Below are positions 1 to 10,575 of a stretch of DNA of 64,000 nucleotides, in pieces; positions within the stretch are counted from its first letter, which is position 1; each line of letters opens with the position of its first letter. Origin of the DNA: Micromonospora sp. BL4 (GTDB lineage Bacteria > Actinomycetota > Actinomycetes > Mycobacteriales > Micromonosporaceae); the NCBI RefSeq assembly GCF_003667505.1, contig NZ_RCVJ01000030.1:34019-98018 (forward strand). The letters are read 5' to 3'. Position numbers and translations under genes: made by a program. The notes below the pieces were generated by a model. That model saw nothing but the letters and a program-made list of their open reading frames with translations, made no database searches and was not told the DNA's origin.

Positions 1-922
1 TCTTGGTCCACCAGGAGTTGAGGCTTCCGTCGAAGGTGATGAGGGTCTGGATCACACCCAGGACCAGGACGCCGAGCACCGTGCCGAAGACGTAACCCGA
101 GCCGCCGGTGAGCACGGTCCCACCGATGACGACGGCGGCGATGACGTCCAACTCCATGCCGACGGCGATCAACGGCGCGCCGGAGAGGGTGTAGAAGGAC
201 AGCAGGATGCCGCCGATCGCGGAGCACAGGCCGCTGATCGTGTAGACGGCGATCCGGGTACGCCCCAACGGCAGGCCCATCAGCAGCGCCGACTGCGGGT
301 TGCCGCCGATGGCGTACACGTTGCGCCCCAGCCGGGTGTAGGCCAGCGTGTACGCGGCGACGGCGACCACGACGAAGGCGACCAGCACGCTGATCGACAC
401 GAAGTTGCCCCGGGGGTCACCGATCCGCTCCTGGGACATCCTGGTCCAGAACCCGTCGGTGATCGGGATGGACGAGCCGGAGATGAACGTGCACATTCCC
501 CGGGCGAAGAACATCCCGGCGAGCGTGACGATGAACGGCTGGATCTCGAAGAAGTGGATGGCGCAGCCCATCAGCAGGCCGAGCGTCGGGCCGATGAGCA
601 GGGCGATGACGAGCACGAGCGCCGCCGGCAGCCCCTGCTGGAGCAGCGAGGCCGACACCATCGCCGTCATGGCGACGACGGACCCGACCGACAGGTCGAT
701 GCCGCCGGTGAGGATCACGAAGGTCATGCCCACCGCGACGACGAGCAGGAAGCCGTTGTCGATGAAGACGTTGAAGATGACCTGCACGTTGGAGAACGCC
801 TGGTATTGGGACACCCCGATGCCGTACATCACCAGGAGCAGGACGAGCGTCGCCAGGACCGGTATCTGCCGCCTCGGCAGCCGGAACCGGGCACGGCCGG
901 CGGTGAGCGATCCAGTGGTCAT
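1..922 (-). CDS. Sugar ABC transporter permease, YjfF type (3' end outside window)
   Basis: Integral-membrane subunit of a sugar importer of the ribose/galactofuranose (CUT2) class. The visible 307 residues contain about eight hydrophobic segments and the family motif GGIDLSVGS, repeated in form in the neighbouring permease, plus a late GGTVLTGGSGYVFG loop. The ATG at 922 overlaps the stop of the upstream permease by 4 bp (ATGA), so translation is coupled. It is the last visible gene of the arabinose operon, and two different permeases in tandem are the hallmark of the YtfQRT-YjfF / AraUVWZ type. The stop codon lies beyond position 1. The substrate is inferred from araB and araD in the same operon; an arabinose form is most likely, but other pentoses or hexofuranoses cannot be excluded. 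Confidence 0.9.
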   Translation of the reverse strand, partial: MTTGSLTAGRARFRLPRRQIPVLATLVLLLVMYGIGVSQYQAFSNVQVIFNVFIDNGFLLVVAVGMTFVILTGGIDLSVGSVVAMTAMVSASLLQQGLPAALVLVIALLIGPTLGLLMGCAIHFFEIQPFIVTLAGMFFARGMCTFISGSSIPITDGFWTRMSQERIGDPRGNFVSISVLVAFVVVAVAAYTLAYTRLGRNVYAIGGNPQSALLMGLPLGRTRIAVYTISGLCSAIGGILLSFYTLSGAPLIAVGMELDVIAAVVIGGTVLTGGSGYVFGTVLGVLVLGVIQTLITFDGSLNSWWTK

Positions 923-1985
923 GCCGGCACCTGCTCCTTCGGCTTGTCGGCGATCGCGCTCGACGGCGGAACACTCCCCCTGCGGCGGGTGAACCGCGCC
1001 CGGAAGGCCGGCGCCTGGATGAGGCAGACCGCGATCACGACGACTGCTTTGAACAGCAGCGAGGTCTGCGGGGAGATGTTCATGGCGTACACGGTGGTGG
1101 TCAGGGTCTGGATGATCAGCGCGCCGAGGATGGTGCCGCTGAGGAAGAACCGGCCGCCGGCGAGGGACGTGCCGCCGATGACGACCGCGAGGATGGCGTC
1201 GAGTTCCACCCACAGGCCGACGGCGTTGCCGTCGGCGCTGGAGACGTTGGCCGTCATCATGAAACCGGCGACGGCCGCGCAGACGGCGCTGAGCACGTAC
1301 GCGAGGAAGATGACCCGGCCGGACCGGATGCCGGCGAGCCGGCTCGCCACGGCGTTCCCGCCCACCGACTCCACGATCATGCCGAGCGCGGTGCGGCGGG
1401 TGAACGCGGCGACGAGCAGGGCCGCGGCGAGGGCGATGAAGATGGCCAACGGCAGGGTCAGCAGGTGGCCCAGCCCGATCGCCCGGAACGGCTCGGAGTT
1501 GATGGTGATGATCTGGCCCTGGGTGATCAGCTGGGCGAGACCCCGGCCGGCCACCATCAGGATCAGCGTGGCGATGATCGGTTGGATGCCGATCACGGCG
1601 ACCAGCACCCCGTTCCAGGCGCCGAGCACGAGCGCGACCCCCAACGCCATCGCGAGGGCGGTCAACACCACGGCAAGGCTGTTCTGATCGGGCTGCTTGC
1701 TGATGTACATGCAGGCGATCGCCCCGCTGATCGCGCAGAGCGACCCGACCGACAGGTCGATGCCGCCGGTGGAGATGACCAGGGTCATGCCCAGCGCGAC
1801 GAGGATCAGGGGCGCGCTCAGCCGCAGGATGTCGATCGGCGTGCCGTACAGGTGCCCGTCCTTGAGCTCGATCGACAGGAACCCGGGCCGGTAGATCGTG
1901 TTCGCGACGAGCATGACGACCAGCACGGCGGCGGGCCAGAACAGCCGGTGACCGGTCATCGTCCGGTAGCGGCTCATGGTGTCGT

Positions 1986-1989
<4 letters not shown>
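919..1989 (-). CDS. Sugar ABC transporter permease, YtfT type
   Basis: First of two CUT2-family permeases. It has 356 residues and starts at the ATG that overlaps the stop of the ATPase gene by 4 bp. An alternative upstream frame extends into the ATPase gene and is not credible. Hydrophobic helices begin about residue 15 (LFWPAAVLVVMLVANTIY), the motif STGGIDLSVGSLCAISG lies near residue 75, and the loop GGTSLAGGRFFLSGT near residue 275. Both motifs recur in the partner permease, so the channel is probably a heterodimer. The 4-bp overlaps on both sides show one transcript and coupled translation. It takes up the sugar bound by the lipoprotein encoded upstream. The fine substrate is inferred from operon context only. 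Confidence 0.92.
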
Positions 1990-3527
<1,538 letters not shown>

Positions 3528-3560
3528 CCGATCAGGCCTGTTCTAGAGGTGGTGGGCACA

Positions 3561-3588
3561 GGGGCCGCCGCGCGAGCGCGGCGACCCC
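3561..3588 (-). other. Intercistronic stem-loop between binding protein and ATPase
   Basis: A 7-bp perfect stem (CGCCGCG / CGCGGCG) with a 4-nt loop, extended after one C-A mismatch by GGGG/CCCC to 11 pairs. It sits in the 71-bp gap after the binding-protein gene. Such hairpins often stabilise or partly terminate the message so that the binding protein exceeds the membrane subunits. That role is inferred here. Confidence 0.4.
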
Positions 3589-3598
3589 CGGGCGTCGA

Positions 3599-4600
3599 TC
3601 AGTACTTGCGGTTGGGCAGAGCCTCCTTGGCCTGCTCCTGGGTGAAGGTGGTCTCCTCGGTCTCGATCCGAGCAGGCACCTCCTCGCCGGCGTGCACCTT
3701 CTTGGCCAGGTCCATCAGCTGCGGGCCGAGCAGCGGGCTGCACTCCGCGATGAAGTTGAACTTCCCGTCGGCGAGAGCCTGCATTCCGTCCTTGACGGCG
3801 TCGACCGTGATGATGGTGATGTCCTTGCCGGGCACCTTGCCGGCGGCGGTGATCGCCTCGAGCGCGCCCAGGCCCATGTCGTCGTTGTGCGCGAACAGCA
3901 CGTCGATCTTCGGGTTGGCCTTGAGGAACTGCTCCATGACCTGCTTGCCGCCCGCCCGGGTGAAGTCACCCGGCTGAGAGGCGATGATCTTCAGGTTCGG
4001 GTTGGCGGCGATCGCCTCGCCGAAGCCCTTCTTGCGGTCGTTCGCGGGCGCCGCACCGGTGTTGCCCTGCAACTCCACGATGTTCACCGGCCCGGACGCG
4101 GTCTTCTTCTGCTCGATCAGCCACTCACCGGCGAGCCGGCCCTCCTTGACGAAGTCCGAGCCGAGGAAGGTCTTGTAGAGGGACTTGTCGGCCGAGTCGA
4201 CCGAGCGGTCGGTCAGGATCACCGGGATGCCGGCGTCCTTGGCCTCCTTGAGCACGGTGTCCCACCCGGACTCCACGACCGGCGAGAAGGCGATCACGTC
4301 GACCTTCTGCTGGATGTAGTTGCGGATGGCCTTGATCTGGTTCTCCTGCTTCTGCTGCGCGTCGTCGAACTTCAGCTCGATGCCCGCGGCGGCGGCGGCC
4401 TCCTTGATCGAGGTCGTGTTCGCGGTACGCCAACCGCTCTCCGCGCCGACCTGCGAGAAGCCCAGCGTGATCTTGCCGTCGTCCGTGGACCCACCGCCGG
4501 TGTCGCTGTTGCCGCAGGCCGCCATGCTGCCGACGAGCAGCACGCTGGCGAGGACCGCGGCGGCGCGCCACGGAGCGGAGTTCGGTCGCATCTTCCTCAT
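3599..4600 (-). CDS. YtfQ-like periplasmic-type sugar-binding lipoprotein
   Basis: Extracellular binding protein that delivers the sugar to the CUT2 permeases, 333 residues. It has a lipoprotein signal with lipobox-like MAAC at Cys29, followed by a Gly/Ser/Asp linker. The mature protein shows the YtfQ family signatures GFSQVGAESGWR, QQKQENQIKAI, FSPVVESGW and LTDRSVDSADKSLY, which separate it from RbsB-type proteins. An AAGGAG sequence stands 8 bp before the first ATG, and a second in-frame ATG three codons later is less well placed. It lies 127 bp downstream of araD and upstream of the ATPase. Similar proteins bind galactofuranose in E. coli and arabinose in some other bacteria; araBD in this operon argues for L-arabinose. 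Confidence 0.93.
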   Translation of the reverse strand: MRKMRPNSAPWRAAAVLASVLLVGSMAACGNSDTGGGSTDDGKITLGFSQVGAESGWRTANTTSIKEAAAAAGIELKFDDAQQKQENQIKAIRNYIQQKVDVIAFSPVVESGWDTVLKEAKDAGIPVILTDRSVDSADKSLYKTFLGSDFVKEGRLAGEWLIEQKKTASGPVNIVELQGNTGAAPANDRKKGFGEAIAANPNLKIIASQPGDFTRAGGKQVMEQFLKANPKIDVLFAHNDDMGLGALEAITAAGKVPGKDITIITVDAVKDGMQALADGKFNFIAECSPLLGPQLMDLAKKVHAGEEVPARIETEETTFTQEQAKEALPNRKY

Positions 4601-4696
4601 CGGTTCTCCTTGGCTCGGGGGTGCAGGGTGCCGCGACGACCGCCGACGTGGGGGCGGGCGGCGTACGCGGGTGGTGCGTGCGGTGCCATCGGTGAT

Positions 4697-4713
4697 GCGG
4701 CCCGGCGGGCCGC
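4697..4713 (-). other. Small stem-loop after araD
   Basis: Perfect 7-bp inverted repeat GCGGCCC / GGGCCGC with a 3-nt loop, 15 bp past the araD stop and about 100 bp before the binding-protein gene. No T-tract follows, so it may be a processing or stability element and not a full terminator. Evidence is structural only. Confidence 0.3.
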
Positions 4714-4727
4714 GCCGGGGTCGCCGG

Positions 4728-5420
4728 TCAGGAACTCGCCGGTGCGGTCGGTTGTTGGCCGTAGGCGTTCTGGTAGCGGTGGTAGAGCGCGTCGATGTCC
4801 GCCTGCGCGATCGGCACCGGCTGCCCGAGTGCGCGCGTGAGGTGCGCGGTGCGGGCGACGTCCTCGCACATGACCGCCGCCTTGACCGCGGCGCGGGCGT
4901 CGCGGCCGATGGTGAAGACGCCGTGGTTACGCATGAGCACCGCGGGTGAGCGGTGCCCGGCGAGCGTGGTGACGATGCCCTTGCCGATGTCGTCCCCGCC
5001 GATCAGCGCGAACGGGCCCAACGGGATCTCCCCGCCGAACTCGTCGGCCTGTGCGGTGAGGTGGCAGGGAATCGCCTCGCCGCGGGCGGCCCAGGCGGTG
5101 GCGTACGAGCTGTGCGTGTGCACCACCCCGCCGACCTCCGGCATGGCGCGGTAGACGTAGGCGTGTGCGGCGGTGTCGCTGGACGGGGCGAGGTCCCCCT
5201 CGACGAGGACGCCATCGAGGTCGCAGACGACCATGGTGTCGGCCGTGAGGTCGTCGTAGCCGATGCCGCTCGGCTTGATGACCATGAGGTCCCGGCCGGG
5301 AACCCGCGCCGAGACGTTGCCGGACGTCCAGGCCACCAGGCGGTAGCGGGTCAGTTCGGCGTGCAGGCGGGCGACCGTCTCGCGCAGTTCGCTGATCTGT
5401 CGGGTCACGTCGGCGCTCAT
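4728..5420 (-). CDS. araD: L-ribulose-5-phosphate 4-epimerase
   Basis: Class II aldolase fold enzyme that converts L-ribulose 5-phosphate to D-xylulose 5-phosphate, the last step of L-arabinose entry into the pentose phosphate pathway. The protein has 230 residues, normal for AraD. Visible elements are SGNVSARV near residue 34, the phosphate-binding KPSGIGYDD, SSDTAAH near residue 80, the zinc ligands HTHS near residue 96 and MRNHG near residue 170, and a C-terminal RYQNAYGQ typical of the family. The ATG overlaps the araB stop by 4 bp, so the two are translationally coupled. L-fuculose-phosphate aldolases are related, but the adjacent ribulokinase and the C-terminus favour AraD. Confidence 0.93.
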   Translation of the reverse strand: MSADVTRQISELRETVARLHAELTRYRLVAWTSGNVSARVPGRDLMVIKPSGIGYDDLTADTMVVCDLDGVLVEGDLAPSSDTAAHAYVYRAMPEVGGVVHTHSSYATAWAARGEAIPCHLTAQADEFGGEIPLGPFALIGGDDIGKGIVTTLAGHRSPAVLMRNHGVFTIGRDARAAVKAAVMCEDVARTAHLTRALGQPVPIAQADIDALYHRYQNAYGQQPTAPASS

Positions 5421-7099
5421 GCGACCACCTCCAGGGTGCTCTCGTGCGGGGCTGCGCCGGCCTCGACCGCGGCGTTGCGGATCGCCCGCAGGCGCAGCAT
5501 GACGTCGTTGCCGCCACGACCGAAGTGGTCGTGCAGCGTCCGGTACTCGGCGTAGAGGGCGTCGTACGCGCGCGCCCGGCCCGGGTCCGGTCGGTAGACG
5601 GCCTCGTGCACCCGACCCATCGCCTGCGACGCCTCGTGGACCGACGGGTACTCGCCGGCGGCGACGGCGGCGTGGATCGCCGATCCGAGCGCCGGCCCCT
5701 GCGCGGAGACGATGATGTTCAGCGGCCGGTTGGTCACGTCGGCGTAGATCTGCATCAGCAGCTCGTTGGAGGTGAGACCGCCGGCGATCACCAGGTCGTT
5801 CACCGCCACCCCGGACTCGACGAACGCCTCGATGATCATCCGCGTGCCGTACGCCGTGGACTCCAGCAGCGCCCGGTAGACGTCCTGCGGCCGGGTGGCC
5901 AGGGTCATCCCGACGATCATTCCGCTGAGGTCGTGGTTGACCAGCAGGGACCGGTTGCCGTTCCACCAGTCCAGCGCGACCAGGCCGTGCGCGCCGACCG
6001 GCTGGCTGGCGGCCAGCTCGGTGAGGCGTTCGTGCGAGGCGAACCCGGCCGGGGCGGCGTGTTCGACGAACCATCCGAAGATGTCGCCGACTCCGCTCTG
6101 CCCGGCCTCGTAGCCCCACGCGCCGGCGCTGATGCCGCCGTCGACGACGCCGCACATCCCGGCCACCTCGGCGAGGTGCGGGCTGTTGACGACGTGACAG
6201 GTGGAGGTACCCATGATCGCCACGAGTCGACCGGGCTCGACGGCCTGCGCGGAGGCCGCGGTGACGTGCGCGTCCACGTTGCCGGCGGCCACCGCGATCC
6301 CCTCGGGCAGGCCGGTCCATGCCGCGGCGCGGGCGGTGAGCGCGCCGGCCCGGGCGCCGAGCGGCAGCAGCGGACCGTCCAGCTTGGCGACGAAGTCGCC
6401 GAAGTCCGGGTTGAGCGCGGTCAGGAAGCTCTGCGACGGGTGCCGGCCATCCTGCAGGATGCCCTTGTAGCCGGCCGTGCAGACGTTGCGGGTCTCGGTG
6501 CCGCTGAGCTGCCAGACGATCCAGTCCGCGGCTTCGATGAAACGCTCGGCGCGGTGGTAGACCTCGGGGTCCTCCTCCAGGATCTGGAGGCCCTTGGCGA
6601 ACTGCCACTCGGCGGAGATCTTGCCGCCGTACCGGCCGATCCACGGCTCCGCCCGATCGTGAGCCAGGGCGTTGATCCGGTCGGCGTGCGGCTGGGCGGC
6701 GTGGTGCTTCCACAGCTTGACCCAGGAGTGCGGACGGTCGCGCAGATCCGGCGCCTCGCAGAGCGGCGTGCCGTCGGCGAACGTCGGCAGCACCGTGCAG
6801 GCGGTGAAGTCGATGCCGATGCCGACGATCGCGGCGGGATCCACTCCCGCGGCGGACACGGCCGCCGGAACGGCGTACCGCAGCACGTCGCGGTAGTCCT
6901 CCGGGTTCTGCAGGGCCCAGTCCGGCGGAAGCGGCCGACCTCCGGGAAGAGCGGCGCTGATGACTCCGTCGCCGTACTCGTGCACCGCGGTCCCCAGCTC
7001 GGCGCCGTCACCGACCCGGACCACCAGGGCTCGCCCGGACAGCGTGCCGAAGTCGACACCGACGACGTAGCGTTCGCCAGCTCCGTCCACAGGAATCAT
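5417..7099 (-). CDS. araB: Ribulokinase
   Basis: FGGY-family carbohydrate kinase that phosphorylates L-ribulose with ATP, 560 residues, the normal length. The N-terminal phosphate loop reads VGVDFGTLSGRALVVR, followed by GIGIDFTACTVLP. The mid-protein DWWNGNRS and the ATPase motif VIAGGLTSNELLMQIYADVT are typical of AraB. I chose the ATG at 7099 because GGAGG stands 5 bp before it; an ATG five codons upstream has no ribosome-binding site. It is the first gene of the operon, directly behind the promoter and operator at 7126-7154. No araA (isomerase) is in the window; it may lie past the left edge. Confidence 0.94.
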   Translation of the reverse strand: MIPVDGAGERYVVGVDFGTLSGRALVVRVGDGAELGTAVHEYGDGVISAALPGGRPLPPDWALQNPEDYRDVLRYAVPAAVSAAGVDPAAIVGIGIDFTACTVLPTFADGTPLCEAPDLRDRPHSWVKLWKHHAAQPHADRINALAHDRAEPWIGRYGGKISAEWQFAKGLQILEEDPEVYHRAERFIEAADWIVWQLSGTETRNVCTAGYKGILQDGRHPSQSFLTALNPDFGDFVAKLDGPLLPLGARAGALTARAAAWTGLPEGIAVAAGNVDAHVTAASAQAVEPGRLVAIMGTSTCHVVNSPHLAEVAGMCGVVDGGISAGAWGYEAGQSGVGDIFGWFVEHAAPAGFASHERLTELAASQPVGAHGLVALDWWNGNRSLLVNHDLSGMIVGMTLATRPQDVYRALLESTAYGTRMIIEAFVESGVAVNDLVIAGGLTSNELLMQIYADVTNRPLNIIVSAQGPALGSAIHAAVAAGEYPSVHEASQAMGRVHEAVYRPDPGRARAYDALYAEYRTLHDHFGRGGNDVMLRLRAIRNAAVEAGAAPHESTLEVVA

Positions 7100-7125
7100 G
7101 TCCACCTCCACCATCGACGGGCTCA

Positions 7126-7154
7126 GTGTTAACGCTCACATCCACCCTCGTCAA
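7126..7154 (-). promoter_or_regulatory. Promoter and LacI-type operator of the arabinose operon
   Basis: On the minus strand a -35 TTGACG (7154-7149), a 17-bp spacer and a -10 TAACAC (7131-7126) stand upstream of araB. The 14-bp near-palindrome TGTTAACGCTCACA (7127-7140) with central CG, the typical form of LacI-family operators, overlaps the -10. Repressor binding would block the polymerase. No regulator gene for it is in the window. Confidence 0.7.
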
Positions 7155-7199
7155 GACACCTACCGGCAACAGCTCCGTAACGTCGACCGTGGTGGAACG

Positions 7200-7231
7200 C
7201 CGAAGGCCCGGCCTGGCGGCCGGGCCTTCGG
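7200..7231 (-). terminator. Hairpin terminator after the DrrAB-like operon
   Basis: A perfect 14-bp inverted repeat with a TGGC loop, 33 bp past the stop of the ABC-2 permease gene. No clear T-run follows, which is usual in high-GC actinobacteria. It also insulates the araB promoter downstream. Confidence 0.75.
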
Positions 7232-7264
7232 GTCGTCGCGGTCGTGGACCGCGCGGCGTTGCGA

Positions 7265-8049
7265 TCAGCGGGCGGGGTTGCGGTTGTACAGGGCCCTGGC
7301 CCAGAAGAAGCAGAGCACGGTGATGACGGCGCACCAGACGACCGCGAGGACCGCGTTGCTCCCGATGCCGGTGCCGAGCAACAGGCCCCGCAGGGTCTCC
7401 ATGACGGGGGTGAAGGGCTGGTAGTCGGCGAACCACCGCACCGCGGTCGGCATCGAGTCGGTGGGGACGAACCCGCTGCCGAGGAACGGCAGCAGCACCA
7501 GCGGCATGGGCAGGTTGCTCGCCGTCTCGACACTCTCGCTGACCAGTCCGAGAGCGACGGACAGCCAGGTGAGCGCAAGAGTGATCATGGCGAGGACGCC
7601 GATCGCGGCGAGCCACTCGACCGGATTCGCGGTCGGCCGGAAGCCGACCAGCAGTGCCACACCGGTCACGACCGCGAGACTGAGCAGCGTCTGGAGCAGG
7701 CTGCCCAGCACGTGGCCGGTGAGGACCGACGGTCGGAAGATCGCCATGGTGCGGAACCGGGCGATGATGCCCTCGGTCATGTCCATGGCGACCGAGATGG
7801 CGGTGCCCTGCGCCCCGCTGGCCACGGTGATGAGCAGGATCCCGGGGGTGACGTAGTTGGCGTACTGGGCCCGGTCGCCGGTCGGCCCGAGGCCGGCGCC
7901 GAGCGTGCCACCGAACACGTAGACGAAGAGCAGCAGGAGGATGACCGGCATGCCGATGAGCAGGAGGGTCATCGACGGATAGCGCCGCATGTGCAGGAGG
8001 TTGCGCCGCAGCATCGTGCTCGAGTCGCGGGCAGCGAGGGTGAGAGTGC

Positions 8050-8053
<4 letters not shown>
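7265..8053 (-). CDS. ABC-2 type exporter permease (DrrB-like)
   Basis: Membrane half of an ABC exporter, 262 residues, with six hydrophobic segments: about residues 28-48, 65-83, 107-130, 142-165, 172-190 and 232-252. The conserved ABC-2 piece, MDMTEGIIARFRTMAIF, lies near residue 90. Its ATG overlaps the stop of the ATPase gene by 4 bp. DrrB-type permeases export drugs, lipids or glycolipids; nothing here fixes the substrate. It ends the operon, with a strong hairpin behind it. The same transcript probably carries the DUF4097 protein and a ribbon-helix-helix protein. Confidence 0.9.
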
Positions 8054-9006
<953 letters not shown>

Positions 9007-9047
9007 GGTCTCCTCGATTCGTGGACGGGGGTGTCGACGCGCGGCCG

Positions 9048-9890
9048 TCAGGCGCGGCGGATCATGATGTCGCCGTAGGAGGTGCTGGCCCGGACCTCGA
9101 CCGTGTCGTCGGTCTGCGCCGGGCTGTCGGTCGCGTCGAGCGCGTTGTGCACCCGACCGTGGCGGGAGCTGACGTCGAGCCAGGCGGCGGTCCCCCGGCG
9201 GACGCCGACCTCGATGGCCCCGTAGGAGGTCTCCAGCTCGATCGACCCCCGCACGACCTCGCCCAGCCGGACGTTGCCGTAGGCCGTGCGTGCCGCCACC
9301 GAGGCCATCGGCTCCTCGACGGTGATGTCGCCGTACGCGGTGTTGACCCGGACGTCGCCGTTGCTCTGGCCGATCCAGCAGTCGCCGGAGGAGTTCTTGA
9401 TCTCGGCGGTGCCGTCGACCGCGCCGATGCGTACCTTGCCGGAGGACGCCTTCACCCGGGCTGATCCGGTCACGTGCTCCACGGCGACCTCGCCGTGGCT
9501 GGTGTCGATGTCCAGCGGACCGGTCCGGTCGAGCCGGATCGCGCCACCGGTCTTGAGGTGGCACTCGCCGAGCCGCCCCTCGCAGCGGAACGCCGCCCAG
9601 GACGCCCTGGCGTTCACCCGCGACCCACTCGGCACCTCGATCAGGAGGTCCACCGAGGGGCCGGCGCCGGGACCGAAGCGGCGCCAACTCTTCGGCGCTC
9701 TGATCACCAGTTGGCCGGCGGCGTACTCGACGGTGGTCTGCTCGGCGGCGCTCGCGTCGGCCTTGCTCGACGGGTCACGCGGCCGCACCTGGACGACCGT
9801 GTCGGTGCGGTCGGTAGCGGCGATCCACGCGTCCCCGACGGGCAGCTCGATCTGGACGGAGATGGGCTCTGGCGTATCGAAAACAGGCAT
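9048..9890 (-). CDS. DUF4097-family beta-repeat protein
   Basis: Protein of 280 residues without signal peptide or membrane segment. The second half is built from short beta rungs of about 19-21 residues, each ending in a G-[DEN]-[IV] turn: SSGKVRIGAV, SSGDCWIGQS, AYGDITVEE, AYGNVRLGE, SYGAIEVGV, SYGDIMIRR. That predicts a right-handed beta-helix or solenoid of the DUF4097 (putative adhesin) type. GGGAG lies 8 bp before the ATG. It stands between the ribbon-helix-helix gene (59 bp upstream) and the DrrA ATPase (41 bp downstream), so all four genes are likely cotranscribed. DUF4097 proteins often sit beside membrane sensors or exporters; their biochemical role is not known. Confidence 0.85.
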   Translation of the reverse strand: MPVFDTPEPISVQIELPVGDAWIAATDRTDTVVQVRPRDPSSKADASAAEQTTVEYAAGQLVIRAPKSWRRFGPGAGPSVDLLIEVPSGSRVNARASWAAFRCEGRLGECHLKTGGAIRLDRTGPLDIDTSHGEVAVEHVTGSARVKASSGKVRIGAVDGTAEIKNSSGDCWIGQSNGDVRVNTAYGDITVEEPMASVAARTAYGNVRLGEVVRGSIELETSYGAIEVGVRRGTAAWLDVSSRHGRVHNALDATDSPAQTDDTVEVRASTSYGDIMIRRA

Positions 9891-9949
9891 GGTGGTCTCC
9901 CGGAATGTGGGCAGCGGGCGAGGGACGGGAAGAAGAAGGGGTACGGGGG

Positions 9950-10474
9950 TCAGCGCGCCCAGCCGGTGAAGTGCTGGCCGGAGCGCGGCTCCACCCGACG
10001 TGTCGGGCGACGGTCCGGGTCGCCGGCCCCGATGGCGCCGGCGACGGCGCGCACGAGCCAGGCGTTGACCGACAGCCCGGCCCGGCCGGCGGCGTCCTCG
10101 ACGCTGGCCTTCAGGTGGTCGGGGAGTCGGAGGTTAATCCTCGACGTGCCGCCGTCGTCGCCGCCGGGTGCGAGCACCGGCGCCGGCAGCACCGACGGGC
10201 CCGCGTCTTCGCCCGCCCCACCGGCCGGTGGGCTCGCCGGCGTCACCACGAAGTCGGGCTCACGCCCGCGCAGCCGGACGTGCACCGACCCGGGGGCGAG
10301 TTCCCGGGTGATCTCGTCGGCCGCGTCGGACAGCGCTTCGAGCAGCGTGAGTCGGGTCGCCGCCTCCAGTTGGGTGGAGAGCCGCTCGGCCAGCGCCCGG
10401 CCCTCCGCGTCGACGCCCTCCGCGGCGACGGCGAACTCGTTACGCAGGTTCTCGACGTACGGCTTCAGATCCAT
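9950..10474 (-). CDS. Protein with C-terminal ribbon-helix-helix (HicB/CopG-like) domain
   Basis: Protein of 174 residues. The C-terminal part reads RINLRLPDHLKASVEDAA followed by GLSVNAWLVRAV, a classic ribbon-helix-helix DNA-binding fold near residues 118-160. The N-terminal 75 residues, starting MDLKPYVENLRNEF, are helical, and the next 30 resemble a small beta element (SVHVRLRGREPDFVVT). A Pro/Gly/Ala-rich linker joins the halves. I start it at the ATG at 10474, which opens the conserved helical segment. It heads the DUF4097-DrrAB operon and could autoregulate it through the repeats upstream. No toxin partner is adjacent, so a toxin-antitoxin role is not supported. Confidence 0.8.
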   Translation of the reverse strand: MDLKPYVENLRNEFAVAAEGVDAEGRALAERLSTQLEAATRLTLLEALSDAADEITRELAPGSVHVRLRGREPDFVVTPASPPAGGAGEDAGPSVLPAPVLAPGGDDGGTSRINLRLPDHLKASVEDAAGRAGLSVNAWLVRAVAGAIGAGDPDRRPTRRVEPRSGQHFTGWAR

Positions 10475-10477
10475 GAC

Positions 10478-10558
10478 GCCATCATGGCACCACTTTGGCT
10501 CACAGTGCAATACCGCTGGCTCACCTTGATGCCATCACTGGAAAATCGGGTGCCATCC
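10478..10558 (-). promoter_or_regulatory. 21-bp phased repeats upstream of the ribbon-helix-helix operon
   Basis: Read on the plus strand, TGGCTCAC occurs at 10496-10503 and 10517-10524 (21 bp apart), and TGCCATC at 10530-10536 and 10551-10557 (again 21 bp apart). A further GCCATC stands at 10479-10484. Two helical turns between copies suits cooperative binding by a ribbon-helix-helix protein, here probably the product of the gene at 9950-10474. The role is inferred. Confidence 0.45.
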
Positions 10559-10575
10559 GAATGGACCGTCCCTGC

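Noticed and set aside
9950..10474. Toxin-antitoxin antitoxin because of the HicB/CopG-like domain.
   Set aside because: No HicA or other toxin-sized gene adjoins it; it heads an exporter operon instead.
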